Positions 29,952 through 38,594 of a DNA stretch of 56,322 nucleotides are shown here, in pieces. The translations under genes and the position numbers were made by a program. The notes below the pieces were generated by a model, which saw only the letters and a program-made list of their open reading frames with translations, was not told the origin of the DNA and did not search any database. Source of the stretch: a virus; the IMG/VR virus record IMGVR_UViG_3300051212_000212, positions 1 through 56,322 of that record. One strand, given 5' to 3'. Within the stretch, counting starts at the first letter, position 1. Each line of letters opens with the position of its first letter.

Positions 29952-30806
29952 ATGGCAACTTCAGACAGCGCAAGCAAGGCAAGACAACCAGCGGTTCCAG
30001 CAAACAGTCCGCTGATTACTGCTGGCATATTAAATAAAAATAAAGTTAGAATATATGATCCTTCTACTGGAGAACTTGCTGATGTCTATGCGCCAATTAA
30101 ACCCTTCTATTCTCCAAGAGTATCAGATCCGTCTAAGGTTGGAACTGGACCTACTGGAGATGACGGGACTGGTCCAACTGGTCCAACTGGTTCTGGATTT
30201 GAAATAATTCAAAAAGATCTTGTAGAATTAACAGATATTGAAAGTGTTACGTTTGAAGAGTATGAAGACCCTATTAGCAAAATTGTAAAAATTAGAGCTT
30301 ACATAAAAGTAAGAAATACAAGTTTAAAACAATCAGATGTAAGCGCAGTAGACGTAAGAATTTTTGATGACTCTGCCGAAAATACAATAACAAAAGAAGA
30401 TACAGTTATAGTTTATACAGGTCCTTCTGGCTCTGTTCCTGGTGGCACTAAGTTTGTAAGGCCTACACCTTCTACGCCTAGCGTAAAGTTTGATAGAACT
30501 GGTACTGCTATTGCCTGGGGGTGGAATAACGTCTCAGGGCTTGGGTCATATTCTTCTGTTTATTATGAATGGATTATTAGTAAAACAAATAAAAAGAATG
30601 CAGCAGAATTAGATTCTGGAGTAAAGAATTACGACAATACTGGAAACTTCCAGATAGGTAATAGTGGAGTTTATAAAAAATATAGGGTAAGCTCAGGTCA
30701 AGGAGATACCACAGCAACTGCATCTGCAAGATGGCTCAGAGTAAGGGCAGTAGTGGTCGGAACTGATGGGAAGAACTATTATTCCGAATACTCAAATCCA
30801 ATTTAG
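29952..30806 (+). CDS. Minor tail protein with short collagen-like link
   Basis: A 284-residue protein. A Pro/Lys-rich N-terminus (to about residue 65) is followed by a brief triplet tract ([19 protein letters not shown], residues about 68-86). Then come a beta domain (VKIRAYIKVRN) and a C-terminal fibronectin-like domain (AIAWGWNNVSGLG, YYEWIISKTNKK, ARWLRVRAVVVG). It is probably an attachment or linker protein in the tail-tip complex. The start is set by the leaderless promoter. Expression may be controlled separately from the hub genes. Confidence 0.6.
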   Translation: MATSDSASKARQPAVPANSPLITAGILNKNKVRIYDPSTGELADVYAPIKPFYSPRVSDPSKVGTGPTGDDGTGPTGPTGSGFEIIQKDLVELTDIESVTFEEYEDPISKIVKIRAYIKVRNTSLKQSDVSAVDVRIFDDSAENTITKEDTVIVYTGPSGSVPGGTKFVRPTPSTPSVKFDRTGTAIAWGWNNVSGLGSYSSVYYEWIISKTNKKNAAELDSGVKNYDNTGNFQIGNSGVYKKYRVSSGQGDTTATASARWLRVRAVVVGTDGKNYYSEYSNPI

Positions 30807-30813
30807 GAGAAAC

Positions 30814-31968
30814 ATGATTAAGGGAACATATATCGTATACGAAGACGGCAAAGAAATATACAGAAGCCGTAATGTTATTACTAAATTTGGAAAAAGGTTT
30901 TTAACAAATTATATTGCTGGATCTATTCCTAATTTTTCAAAAGATATTGCTTTCGGTATAGATAGAAAAGAGTCTTTGATTACTGCCGCTTCTGCATCTG
31001 CTGGAATCATAACATATACTGGATTAAATTATTTTTCTGCAGGAGACAAGGTCAGCATTACAGGGCTATCAACAGAAGATTTTAATATATCAAATGCTAC
31101 AGTAGCCGCAGCAAACTCAACACAATTTACAGTGGCTAGTACAATTACTGGAACTGCTGTTACTGGGTCTACAACTGGGCGGGCATATAAAAATGCAGTA
31201 GATACAGATACAAGATTAGGGTTTGAATTCTATAGATCCCCAGTAGATATATATAGCACAGACATTCAGACCAATGAAGAGACTACTACATATGGGGTAG
31301 TATATAAAACAACATTGCCTCAAGAAGTATCTGGAATTATATCCGAGTTGGGCATATACCCATCTACTAGAATTTCAAAGAATAATTTTGATAGCCAATT
31401 CCTAGACAATTTCTCAGATAACCTCGCATGGTCAGCTAATACTTTAGAGAATCCAAGCTACTCAGAAGTAGGAGCAAGAATTGGAGATGATGTTGTTTCT
31501 CTTGCATCTGGGTCTGGAACTGCAAAGACATATACTAGAGAAATTCCAACAATTAATCTTTTGGGGTATAGCGTTAATGATAGTATTACTTTTGCTTATT
31601 ACAAATCAGATAACAATTTAAGCAAGATAAGAATTAAATTGCATAGCGATACTACAAACTATTTTTATGCAGACATAACACCACAGTCTGGTATTGGATA
31701 TAAGATAGCACCAGATATATCCATGGCAACATTTTTTAACAATCAGATAGGATCACCAGATAAAGCAAACATAGATTTAATATCAATTGAAATACATCCA
31801 ACAACTGGAAACACCACATCAATAGGTGCTGATGGATTACGTATTAATGATGAAGATACATTTGACCCAGGATTTGGTTTAATCAGTAGAACCGCTCTTG
31901 AAACTCCGCTGGTTAAATATACTGGAAGGACGGTTGACGTAGAGTATAGACTGGAGCTGACATTCTAA
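30814..31968 (+). CDS. Minor tail protein
   Basis: A 384-residue beta-rich protein. ATG 30814 is chosen because AGGAGA lies at 30805-30810; the longer open frame from 30766 would overlap the previous gene in a poor context. It starts MIKGTYIVYEDGKEIYRSRN, a pattern common at the N-termini of tail-tip proteins. Residues about 55-130 contain a small repeat domain (YFSAGDKVSITGLSTEDFNI) also seen as VVGDYVTIEGSALLRFNVVD in the hub protein at 27908. Stop and next start are adjacent. Confidence 0.6.
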   Translation: MIKGTYIVYEDGKEIYRSRNVITKFGKRFLTNYIAGSIPNFSKDIAFGIDRKESLITAASASAGIITYTGLNYFSAGDKVSITGLSTEDFNISNATVAAANSTQFTVASTITGTAVTGSTTGRAYKNAVDTDTRLGFEFYRSPVDIYSTDIQTNEETTTYGVVYKTTLPQEVSGIISELGIYPSTRISKNNFDSQFLDNFSDNLAWSANTLENPSYSEVGARIGDDVVSLASGSGTAKTYTREIPTINLLGYSVNDSITFAYYKSDNNLSKIRIKLHSDTTNYFYADITPQSGIGYKIAPDISMATFFNNQIGSPDKANIDLISIEIHPTTGNTTSIGADGLRINDEDTFDPGFGLISRTALETPLVKYTGRTVDVEYRLELTF

Positions 31969-34900
31969 ATGGCATATGAAGATCTCCTAAAAGATACGTC
32001 GCAGTCTTTTGAAGACGGAAACTATTTTATAGTAACTGTTCCAGACCTAACACCTGGAACTATTTACCCTTTAGAGTTTAGATGGAAATATAAAGACGGA
32101 ACATTTGCTGACTGGGGTTGTGTAAAAACAATAACTGCAGCACCAGAAACAAGTCCTAAGAAACCAACTTTAACAGCCACATACTTTCAAGGCATAATTA
32201 CAGTTGCTTGGAACGGAAAAGCGTTTGACGCTGCAGCATATTCTGTAGTAGATCGTGTAGAAGTATATCTACAAAATATAAATATCGGAACCTACTTTCC
32301 TGCTGGTTCAATTCAATATAACAATGGAGTTGGCGGAACTTTAAGCATACCAGTAGAGCCAGGGACATATAAGGTAAGGGGAAGAGCTATATCAAAGGGA
32401 AGCTTAGAGTCTGTATATAGTGATGAGATAACTGTAACAGCTAAGCTAGAGCCTCCAGTAGATGTAACAACAGTAGCCGCAACATGGGCAGCAACAGATT
32501 TTAATATTACATTTACCCACGATCCAGCGGCTGCGGCCAACAAATGGCTTAGCTATTATCTAGTAACTCTAACATCTGGGCTAGACACAAAAACATTTAA
32601 TCTCCTTCCTATAACTGGAACAACACAAAAGTTTTCTATGAGCCTTGCTTCAAATAGAGCAGCATTTGGAATTCCTAAAACATCATTTAGCGGATCAGTA
32701 AGAACAGTAGACATATATGGCAACATGGGAACAGCGATTACATTTGGAAGCATAGCCTATGTAAACTCATTGACCCCACCATCTATCACTGCTACAGAAA
32801 TACAACAAGGTTATAGTATTGCTTACACAACTCCAACTAGTTCTTCTTATGATCATATAGAAATAGAAGAAGTTGAGTCTAACGCTTCAAGCGCACCATC
32901 TTCAGGATATTCAGTAATATTTTCTGGTGTAGCTAACCCAGCGCCAATAATTAGACCTAATCAAAATAAGAGATGGGTTAGGGCAAGGTTTGCAGATAAT
33001 ATAGGTTCATTTAGCGCATACAGCACAGCTATTGCGGCAACACCATTATCTCCAATAACAGCAGACACTACACCACCAGCAGCTCCAGCGACAGGATCGG
33101 TAACGGCAGGAGTAGATAACTCTACGGGGGCTACGGTTGGATTTAATGCTTACTTGAACATTTCATGGAACGCAGTATCTGACACATCATTGCGTGGATA
33201 TAGAATTAGATTTAGAGAAAACGGAACAACCAACCCATATTCTTATGTTGACTCCCCAGGAACTGGAACATCATTTAGACTAAATGGATTGGCAATTGGA
33301 ACTGTTTATGAAGTAGGAGTTGCTTCTTACGACGAATATAATAATACGAGTTCTGCATACACATCATTAGGAACTGCACAAGCAACTGGAACTCCGTTTA
33401 TTGGAAAAAATGTTACTACACAAGGATACTTTGGAGCATCTGCTACTGGGGATACTGGAACATTTAAATTTGGTTATGGAGTGCAGGATAGCGGCGGAGT
33501 CAAAAGAGGACTAGTATTTAACTCAAGCAACTATTGGTACATAGACTCAGCGCAGTCAGCTTTATTTAAACTTGGCGGAGATACAAATAACTACATTGAA
33601 TGGAATGGTGCTTCTTTTATAGTACAAGGAGACATTCGTGCAAGAGCAGGTAACTTTTCTGGAAACGTACAAATAGCATCTGGAGGATCTCTATATTCAG
33701 GAACTATAGTAAGCAATAATTTATCTGGTGCTGGCTTTATATTAAACAACTCTGGACTAACATTTAACTCGTCTACCGTAAATGGTATTACTACAATTAA
33801 TGGAACAACAGGATTATTCACAACATCTAGCGCAAATATTGGTGGATGGAGCGTAACATCAGGTGCAATATCTAAAACAAGCAGCAGTGGAACAATAACA
33901 TTAAATTCATCAAATGCTCAAATTACTTTAGGAAGCACAAGTTATTCAGCAGGTATAGCAACACCAGATACAGACTCTGCCGCTGATATTGTGTTTTGGG
34001 CTGGTGGCTCAAGAAGCACAGGCGCTAATTTTTATGTAAGAGCAGATGGAACAGTCAAACTAGCGTCAGCAATTATTACTGGGTATGCAACTCAGGCCTC
34101 ATTAGATTCAACAAACACTACAGTCTCAGGAAAGGTATCTGCATCTCAAGTTAAAGATAACTTGGGCGGGACAGGAATAACTACAATTACTGGAGATAAA
34201 GTAAGTACTGGAACTATATCTGGAAACAGTTATTCTTACGATGGAACATTAAATCCATTCTCAAATAACGGAATGGCAATTGATTTAACTAATAATATTA
34301 TTCGTTCTCCTCAATTTGCAATTGTTGGAGGAAACGCATATTTTAAAGGACAGTTATCTGCAGCTTCAGGATCATTCAGCGGATCTGTCACATCAACCAG
34401 TTTTAGTTTAACGGCAGGTAGTGATTTTTGGAATAGCAATGGGTCATTCCAGTTTGGCGGAAGTACTGGTATAACTAAATCTACAACAGGTGCAATATCA
34501 ATAGGATCTAACGTAGTAATAAGTGGAAACCTCACAGCTAATCAAGTAAATACAACAAACTTAACTATAGCCACAGATGGTAGAATATATAACTCTGGAG
34601 GATTTGAAGTAACAGCGGCTGGAGTATTAAAAGCAACAGGGGCAGAGTTTACTGGGTCTATTAAATCTGGTTCAACAATTTCGGGAAGCTCTTTTTCTGG
34701 CGGAAGCCTAAATGTAACTGGTGAAAATTTTAATATTAATTATTCTAACGATGCCGACGGATTGGCTCCAGTAGTAAGCTCAACATCCAATGCATTTGCA
34801 AGTACCTATATCAGACAAAATATTAGTTGTGTGGGATTTAATGCTATAGCATTTACTTCAATACAAACTGCTGGTGTGCTAAGTTCTTGGTATCCATACT

Positions 34901-35478
34901 ATGATGCCGATGTAGATTTAGGCGTAAAACAAAGTGCAACATATGGTGGCCCATATAGATGGAGAAACGCTAGACTTACTGGAAGCCTTATGTTGGGTGG
35001 GGACGGTTCAACAGATACTCCAAGCAATACAGGTGTTGGACCATACACGAGAATTTATGGTGATGGAAGAATATATGCAAATACGCTTGGAACTGCAACC
35101 ACAACAAACTATGTAACACAATCTTCTGGATTCCTTAGAGTAAACACCTCTTCTAGCCAAAGATATAAGCATAATATAGTTGATCTTGATTCAATAGAAG
35201 ATTTTAATCCAAATTCATTATTAAATTTAACAGTAAAAGCATTTAAATTTAAACCAGAATATCTTTCAGAAGAAGATCAAAGATTTGATAAAATGGTTCC
35301 TGGATTTATAGCGGAAGAATTAGAACAGGTATATCCTGTTGCTGTAGATTATAACGACGATGGGCTTCCAGAAAGATGGAACGTAAATATTCTAGTCCCA
35401 GCTATGCTTAAATTAATTCAAAAACAAAATAATGAAATAAATAGCTTGAAAACAAGGCTTGACGTCCTTGAAGGATAA
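31969..35478 (+). CDS. FN3-rich tail tip fibre with S74 chaperone domain
   Basis: A 1169-residue fibre. Residues 1-480 are a string of fibronectin type III-like domains (WKYKDGTFADWGCVKTITAAP, in part WKYKDGTFADW; SWNAVSDTSLRGYRIRF; GLAIGTVYEVGVASYDEYNN). Residues about 490-1030 have repeating Ser/Gly/Asn beta turns (ISGNSYSYDG, ITGDKVSTGTISG) consistent with a beta-helix or spike. The C-terminus is an S74 intramolecular chaperone with S-S-Q-R-Y-K as the Ser-Lys dyad, FIAEELEQVYP and a final coiled coil. It should trimerise and self-cleave. It is translated directly from the preceding gene's stop. Confidence 0.8.
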   Translation: MAYEDLLKDTSQSFEDGNYFIVTVPDLTPGTIYPLEFRWKYKDGTFADWGCVKTITAAPETSPKKPTLTATYFQGIITVAWNGKAFDAAAYSVVDRVEVYLQNINIGTYFPAGSIQYNNGVGGTLSIPVEPGTYKVRGRAISKGSLESVYSDEITVTAKLEPPVDVTTVAATWAATDFNITFTHDPAAAANKWLSYYLVTLTSGLDTKTFNLLPITGTTQKFSMSLASNRAAFGIPKTSFSGSVRTVDIYGNMGTAITFGSIAYVNSLTPPSITATEIQQGYSIAYTTPTSSSYDHIEIEEVESNASSAPSSGYSVIFSGVANPAPIIRPNQNKRWVRARFADNIGSFSAYSTAIAATPLSPITADTTPPAAPATGSVTAGVDNSTGATVGFNAYLNISWNAVSDTSLRGYRIRFRENGTTNPYSYVDSPGTGTSFRLNGLAIGTVYEVGVASYDEYNNTSSAYTSLGTAQATGTPFIGKNVTTQGYFGASATGDTGTFKFGYGVQDSGGVKRGLVFNSSNYWYIDSAQSALFKLGGDTNNYIEWNGASFIVQGDIRARAGNFSGNVQIASGGSLYSGTIVSNNLSGAGFILNNSGLTFNSSTVNGITTINGTTGLFTTSSANIGGWSVTSGAISKTSSSGTITLNSSNAQITLGSTSYSAGIATPDTDSAADIVFWAGGSRSTGANFYVRADGTVKLASAIITGYATQASLDSTNTTVSGKVSASQVKDNLGGTGITTITGDKVSTGTISGNSYSYDGTLNPFSNNGMAIDLTNNIIRSPQFAIVGGNAYFKGQLSAASGSFSGSVTSTSFSLTAGSDFWNSNGSFQFGGSTGITKSTTGAISIGSNVVISGNLTANQVNTTNLTIATDGRIYNSGGFEVTAAGVLKATGAEFTGSIKSGSTISGSSFSGGSLNVTGENFNINYSNDADGLAPVVSSTSNAFASTYIRQNISCVGFNAIAFTSIQTAGVLSSWYPYYDADVDLGVKQSATYGGPYRWRNARLTGSLMLGGDGSTDTPSNTGVGPYTRIYGDGRIYANTLGTATTTNYVTQSSGFLRVNTSSSQRYKHNIVDLDSIEDFNPNSLLNLTVKAFKFKPEYLSEEDQRFDKMVPGFIAEELEQVYPVAVDYNDDGLPERWNVNILVPAMLKLIQKQNNEINSLKTRLDVLEG

Positions 35479-35488
35479 TGGTATCCTT
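35471..35488 (+). terminator. Hairpin over the end of the S74 fibre gene
   Basis: AAGGATA (35471-35477) and TATCCTT (35482-35488) pair around ATGG, spanning the fibre stop codon. There is no long U-tract (TTTA only), so it is a weak terminator, an RNA stabiliser or a processing site. Confidence 0.4.
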
Positions 35489-35509
35489 TAGGTCTATAAA
35501 AGGAGAAAT

Positions 35510-35668
35510 ATGACAGAAAAAGTAGAACTAGTTATAACAGCGCTACAACAGCGCATAGGAGAACTGGTCGCAAATTATGAAACTCAGATTGCAATTCTAC
35601 GTGCAGAAATTACTCAACTTGTTGAGGAAAAGAATGCTCAAGAAGCGCCAAGTAGCGACAATAACTAA
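35510..35668 (+). CDS. Small coiled-coil protein
   Basis: A 52-residue protein with a strong Shine-Dalgarno (AAAAGGAGAAAT before ATG 35510). The sequence MTEKVELVITALQQRIGELV and the following ALQQRIGEL/ETQIAILRAEITQL heptads predict one continuous helix, ending in an acidic SSDNN tail. It overlaps the next gene by 35 bases. It may be a virion-associated or chaperone peptide, similar in style to the small peptide at 3021. No family recognised. Confidence 0.7.
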   Translation: MTEKVELVITALQQRIGELVANYETQIAILRAEITQLVEEKNAQEAPSSDNN

Positions 35669-36023
35669 TCCTACTTTAATCCCTTCTGGTCTTGCTGTTA
35701 AAACAGATAAGGCTACTTATTGGGTTAAAGATGGTAAACGCTATAAATTAATTTCTGATCGTGCCGTTAAATCTTGGTGCTTTACAACTGTAAAGGCTAC
35801 AGAAGAAGCGGTGGCAGGAATGAAGCTTGTAGGCAAATTGGGCTTCCGTGACGGGACCTTGATAAAGAACATAGCGGATGGTAAAATGTATTTGATATCG
35901 CAGAACAAGAAGCGTCATATAGTTGACCCAGACTCTTTTGATAAGTACGGACTAGACCGTAAATCAGTATTAGAGGTTTCTGAATCAGAGGCTAATATGC
36001 ACGATATAGGAGAAAATTTATAA
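35634..36023 (+). CDS. Conserved-type phage protein with YWV-DGKRY motif
   Basis: A 129-residue protein. ATG 35634 has GAGGA six bases upstream and is preferred to ATG 35577, which lies deep in the previous gene. Two similar segments, KATYWVKDGKRYKLISDRAV and KNIADGKMYLISQNKKRHIV, suggest a short repeated beta-hairpin module in which a displayed Tyr/Trp follows a D/N-G-K turn. Such modules are frequent in virion surface or cell-wall associated proteins of actinophages. Its stop overlaps the next ATG. Function unknown. Confidence 0.6.
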   Translation: MLKKRQVATITNPTLIPSGLAVKTDKATYWVKDGKRYKLISDRAVKSWCFTTVKATEEAVAGMKLVGKLGFRDGTLIKNIADGKMYLISQNKKRHIVDPDSFDKYGLDRKSVLEVSESEANMHDIGENL

Positions 36024-36478
36024 TGGCAGGAATTACAATAAAGCCAGTAGTGTTCCAAGAAGGCGCACCGCTAGACCCAAATGAATTAAATAAACTTGCA
36101 GACAATATTCAGCAAGTATATCAATTGGGTATATCTTTACAGAATGCCACAACAAATGGATCTCAAACTGTGAGACGAGTTGCTATCGTAGACGCAGGCA
36201 GAGTAACAGTTGATTCTTTAAAAGCCAAAACTGTTTTAAAGCTTGATGTTGATTTAACTCCAAATTTATTTGCTGAATTTCTAACAAGCAAGGACACATA
36301 TCCGTACATTACTGCATCTATTCAGTCTTCAGGAGAAGGGTTTTTGGATAATGCTAAAGATATTCAGATAGCAGTAAGCAATACCAAGACTCCTAAAATT
36401 TTGATTAGATCTGAGACAGCAGTTACAACAGAGTTTTATGTAGCATGGACTGCAGTAGCATTTAAGCAGCTAACATAG
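36023..36478 (+). CDS. Putative minor virion protein
   Basis: A 151-residue protein (TAATG overlap). The N-terminal segment ITIKPVVFQEGAPLDPNELN, followed by a short helix (KLADNIQQVYQLGISLQNA), is like that of phage structural proteins that plug onto the virion. The rest is beta-rich (VAIVDAGRVTVDSLKAKTVL and FLTSKDTYPYITASIQSSGE). It closes the structural unit; a promoter and terminator follow. Role unknown. Confidence 0.55.
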   Translation: MAGITIKPVVFQEGAPLDPNELNKLADNIQQVYQLGISLQNATTNGSQTVRRVAIVDAGRVTVDSLKAKTVLKLDVDLTPNLFAEFLTSKDTYPYITASIQSSGEGFLDNAKDIQIAVSNTKTPKILIRSETAVTTEFYVAWTAVAFKQLT

Positions 36479-36479
36479 C

Positions 36480-36518
36480 TTGACAACCCCCAAATATATG
36501 TTACAATTTGTTGTAACA
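36480..36518 (+). promoter_or_regulatory. Strong promoter with operator-like inverted repeat
   Basis: TTGACA (36480-36485), 16-base spacer, TACAAT (36502-36507) preceded by TG. TGTTACAA (36499-36506) and TTGTAACA (36511-36518) form a perfect inverted repeat around TTTG covering the -10 and likely start site. A protein bound here would block the promoter. It opens the replication unit. Confidence 0.8.
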
Positions 36519-36520
36519 TC

Positions 36521-36545
36521 AAAGTCACGACCTCGTGACTTTTTT
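36521..36545 (+). terminator. Terminator/attenuator immediately after promoter
   Basis: AGTCACG (36523-36529) pairs with CGTGACT (36534-36540) around ACCT, extended by A-T pairs and followed by TTTTTA. The stem begins only a few bases after the predicted transcription start. It either ends the structural transcript or acts as an attenuator of the early promoter. Confidence 0.8.
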
Positions 36546-36560
36546 AGTATAAGGATTTAA

Positions 36561-37361
36561 ATGACAAACGATTTAAAGTGGATGTTATCATCTGACCAGC
36601 AATTCCCGTATCAAGATGATAAAATGATTGAGCTATGGTTTAAGGTAATGAAGTGGTTTAAGCCAGATGTTGTTGATTACCTTGGCGATACAGACGATCA
36701 GGCATGCTACAGCAAATATACAGAAGGACGCTCAGCAGAGTTTTTAAATTTATATAAAACAGATAGTGCAGATTTAATTATTCCAACAATGAGACATGAA
36801 GCAAAGGGTGCAAGAGATTTCTATGCAAAGACCCGTGAGATGCTTCCAGATGCACAATTGTTTTCCGCATTAGGAAATCATGATATCAGAATTTTTAATT
36901 ATGTAGATGCAAAGCTTCCAGATTATATATCAGAAGTTACGCCAGAAGCTTTATGGAACTTAGATTCTCTTGGCTATGAGTATATTTATTATGACTCATT
37001 ACCTAAGCGTAGGTTTGGAGATATCCATGTGCATCATGGGATTTCAATTTCTGCTACTGGATCTGTAAGAAAAGATATGGAAGATATGCAGGTTTCTTTG
37101 ATTCGTGGCCACTCGCACAGAATTGCTTCGCATATGGTTACATATGAATTAAGAAATAATGGCGAAGGCGAAACTCTTCGTGGATATGAAATTGGACATA
37201 TGTGTGATGAAAAAGGTCCAGGCATGAAGTATACTCAGCATCATGATTGGCAAAAGGGATTTGCAATTGCACACATTGTAAATGATTACCCACATATTCA
37301 AATGGTGCATGTTGCCCCTGACTATTCTTGTGTGGTAGATGGGAAGCTATTTAAACTATGA
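36561..37361 (+). CDS. Calcineurin-like metallophosphoesterase
   Basis: A 266-residue enzyme with all motifs of the superfamily in order: D12 (SSDQQFPY, replacing D-x-H), YLGDTDD (D43), GNHD (N106, H107), HVHHG (H158) and GHSH (H184, H186), which bind two metal ions. The substrate could be a nucleic acid, nucleotide or protein. It resembles the phage-encoded DNA-repair-type phosphoesterases found near replication genes, but no Mre11-specific feature is visible. AAGGATTTAA before ATG 36561 is a weak Shine-Dalgarno. It is first in the replication unit after the regulated promoter. Confidence 0.85.
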   Translation: MTNDLKWMLSSDQQFPYQDDKMIELWFKVMKWFKPDVVDYLGDTDDQACYSKYTEGRSAEFLNLYKTDSADLIIPTMRHEAKGARDFYAKTREMLPDAQLFSALGNHDIRIFNYVDAKLPDYISEVTPEALWNLDSLGYEYIYYDSLPKRRFGDIHVHHGISISATGSVRKDMEDMQVSLIRGHSHRIASHMVTYELRNNGEGETLRGYEIGHMCDEKGPGMKYTQHHDWQKGFAIAHIVNDYPHIQMVHVAPDYSCVVDGKLFKL

Positions 37362-37546
37362 TGTGGTGTCAGCGTTGTAATGGAAGGGTGTTCATCGATA
37401 GAGTGTTCTCTCAAAAACTACACATAGAGCTATTTTGTATTATGTGTGGAAGACGCTGGATGCTCAATAAAGATACGAATAGGTTGGGAAGATGGCTAGA
37501 GGAAAGAGACTCAGAGCACAAAAAAAGTTCTTATATTTCTTCTTAA
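37358..37546 (+). CDS. Small zinc-ribbon protein
   Basis: A 62-residue protein overlapping the phosphoesterase stop. Two pairs CQRC (near residue 4) and CIMC (near 28) form a zinc ribbon, followed by a charged tail (DTNRLGRWLEERDSEHKK). Its gene overlaps the next one by 55 bases. Probably nucleic-acid or protein binding; no specific family recognised. Confidence 0.65.
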   Translation: MMWCQRCNGRVFIDRVFSQKLHIELFCIMCGRRWMLNKDTNRLGRWLEERDSEHKKSSYISS

Positions 37547-37974
37547 ACGATAAAGTCCATAAAACAATTCGTGTTCACAGGGGAAAAGATGAACTGGTTG
37601 CTTGGTGCTACAAAGACAAGAAGAGAGTTCTATACTCTTATTCTCAAGTAGAAAAGTATGGGCAAATGGCCTATAGCATTAAACAAGCTGGGGAAATTCT
37701 TAATAGGCACAAAGTAACTATTGAAAATTATATTTTAGATGGCAAAATAAAAGAGCCAGAAAAGATATATTCAATTAGTAACCCAGACGGAGGCTGGACA
37801 AAATTTATGCTCAGCGAAAAAGATATAATGGATCTGCATGAATTTCTTTTAGAGGCTGGGTATAGTCACAACCTTCCTACAAAAACTGAGTTACAGGGTC
37901 TTCTCAAACACAATTTAATATTGTATACTAAGACCGATGAAGGTAAGTTCGTACCAGTTTGGAGGGCGGAATAG
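37492..37974 (+). CDS. MerR/excisionase-like HTH protein
   Basis: A 160-residue protein starting MARGKRLRAQKKFLYFFLND. After a basic, strand-rich N-terminus comes a helix-turn-helix of the MerR/excisionase type (about residues 62-90: YSIKQAGEILNRHKVTIENY) with a wing (ISNPDGGWTKFMLSEKDIM) that ends in a helix. It likely binds DNA and could be a regulator of the operons whose promoters carry inverted repeats. No ligand or dimer domain is visible. Start ATG 37492 lies within the previous gene. Confidence 0.6.
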   Translation: MARGKRLRAQKKFLYFFLNDKVHKTIRVHRGKDELVAWCYKDKKRVLYSYSQVEKYGQMAYSIKQAGEILNRHKVTIENYILDGKIKEPEKIYSISNPDGGWTKFMLSEKDIMDLHEFLLEAGYSHNLPTKTELQGLLKHNLILYTKTDEGKFVPVWRAE

Positions 37975-38084
37975 TGGCAGGTAAAGTTGTAATATGTGAT
38001 ATTTGTAAGAAAGAGATTGAAGTTCGTTGGGGAATATTTGCCCACGACACCCTAAGCAGACATAGAAAGGCGGATCATAAATGA
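37974..38084 (+). CDS. Tiny C2H2-like zinc protein
   Basis: A 36-residue protein from GTG 37974, which overlaps the previous TAG and follows GGAGGGCGG. MAGKVVICDICKKEIEVRWG is followed by HDTLSRHRKADHK, giving the C-x2-C and H-x6-H/H-x4-H pattern of a single zinc finger. Its stop overlaps ATG 38081 (ATGA). Coupling on both sides and the ligand pattern support a real gene. Confidence 0.6.
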   Translation: MAGKVVICDICKKEIEVRWGIFAHDTLSRHRKADHK

Positions 38085-38284
38085 GTGAGACTAAAGTCAA
38101 GGTTGACCTTTCATTTACACGCAACTTAGGAAACTATGAAAGTATTAAAATTGGTATAGGCATAGAAGACTTTGTTAGACAAGGTGAAACTGCAGATGCC
38201 GCAACTGAGCGTGTTTATAAATTTGTAGAGGATAAGCTTATTCAAAAAACTCGTGAGGTGGAAGAAGAGTTAAAGCGTGGCTAG
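38081..38284 (+). CDS. Small hypothetical protein in replication operon
   Basis: A 67-residue protein: strands with a Lys/Ile-rich core (ESIKIGIGIEDF), then a helix (ADAATERVYKFVEDKLIQK) and an acidic/basic tail. It resembles compact phage proteins found next to helicase genes, where the strand-helix layout is common, but I do not recognise the family. ATGA overlap upstream and an 8-base overlap with the next gene show translational coupling. Confidence 0.6.
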   Translation: MSETKVKVDLSFTRNLGNYESIKIGIGIEDFVRQGETADAATERVYKFVEDKLIQKTREVEEELKRG

Positions 38285-38594
38285 TGATAAACTTCCTTAT
38301 ATTCTTATTGGCATATACGAATCATTGTATAAAGATAAATACAAGAAAGCTCCACGCATAAACAAATATCGTGAGAAATGGGCTATGCAAGATGTTATTG
38401 ATAGTGTAGGATATGATCGTGCAAAAGAGCTTCTTGAGTATTATTTTAAAACAAGTAAGTCTGGGCATCCGCTGAACTTCTTTTATTATAATTTTGATAA
38501 GATAGACCGCATAAAGCACGACATCGATTTAGATAAAGTAAATCGTGAAAGATTAAGAGAGCAGACAAAGAAGATGGTTGAGGGCGAAGAATGA
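38277..38594 (+). CDS. Hypothetical protein, possible helicase loader
   Basis: A 105-residue, mainly helical protein from GTG 38277. Features are PRINKYREKWAMQDVIDSVG and ELLEYYFKTSKSGHPLNFFY, then a charged C-terminal helix. It overlaps the helicase start by four bases, the usual place of small loader or replisome-accessory proteins. The loader role is inference from position and size only. Confidence 0.5.
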   Translation: MASDKLPYILIGIYESLYKDKYKKAPRINKYREKWAMQDVIDSVGYDRAKELLEYYFKTSKSGHPLNFFYYNFDKIDRIKHDIDLDKVNRERLREQTKKMVEGEE

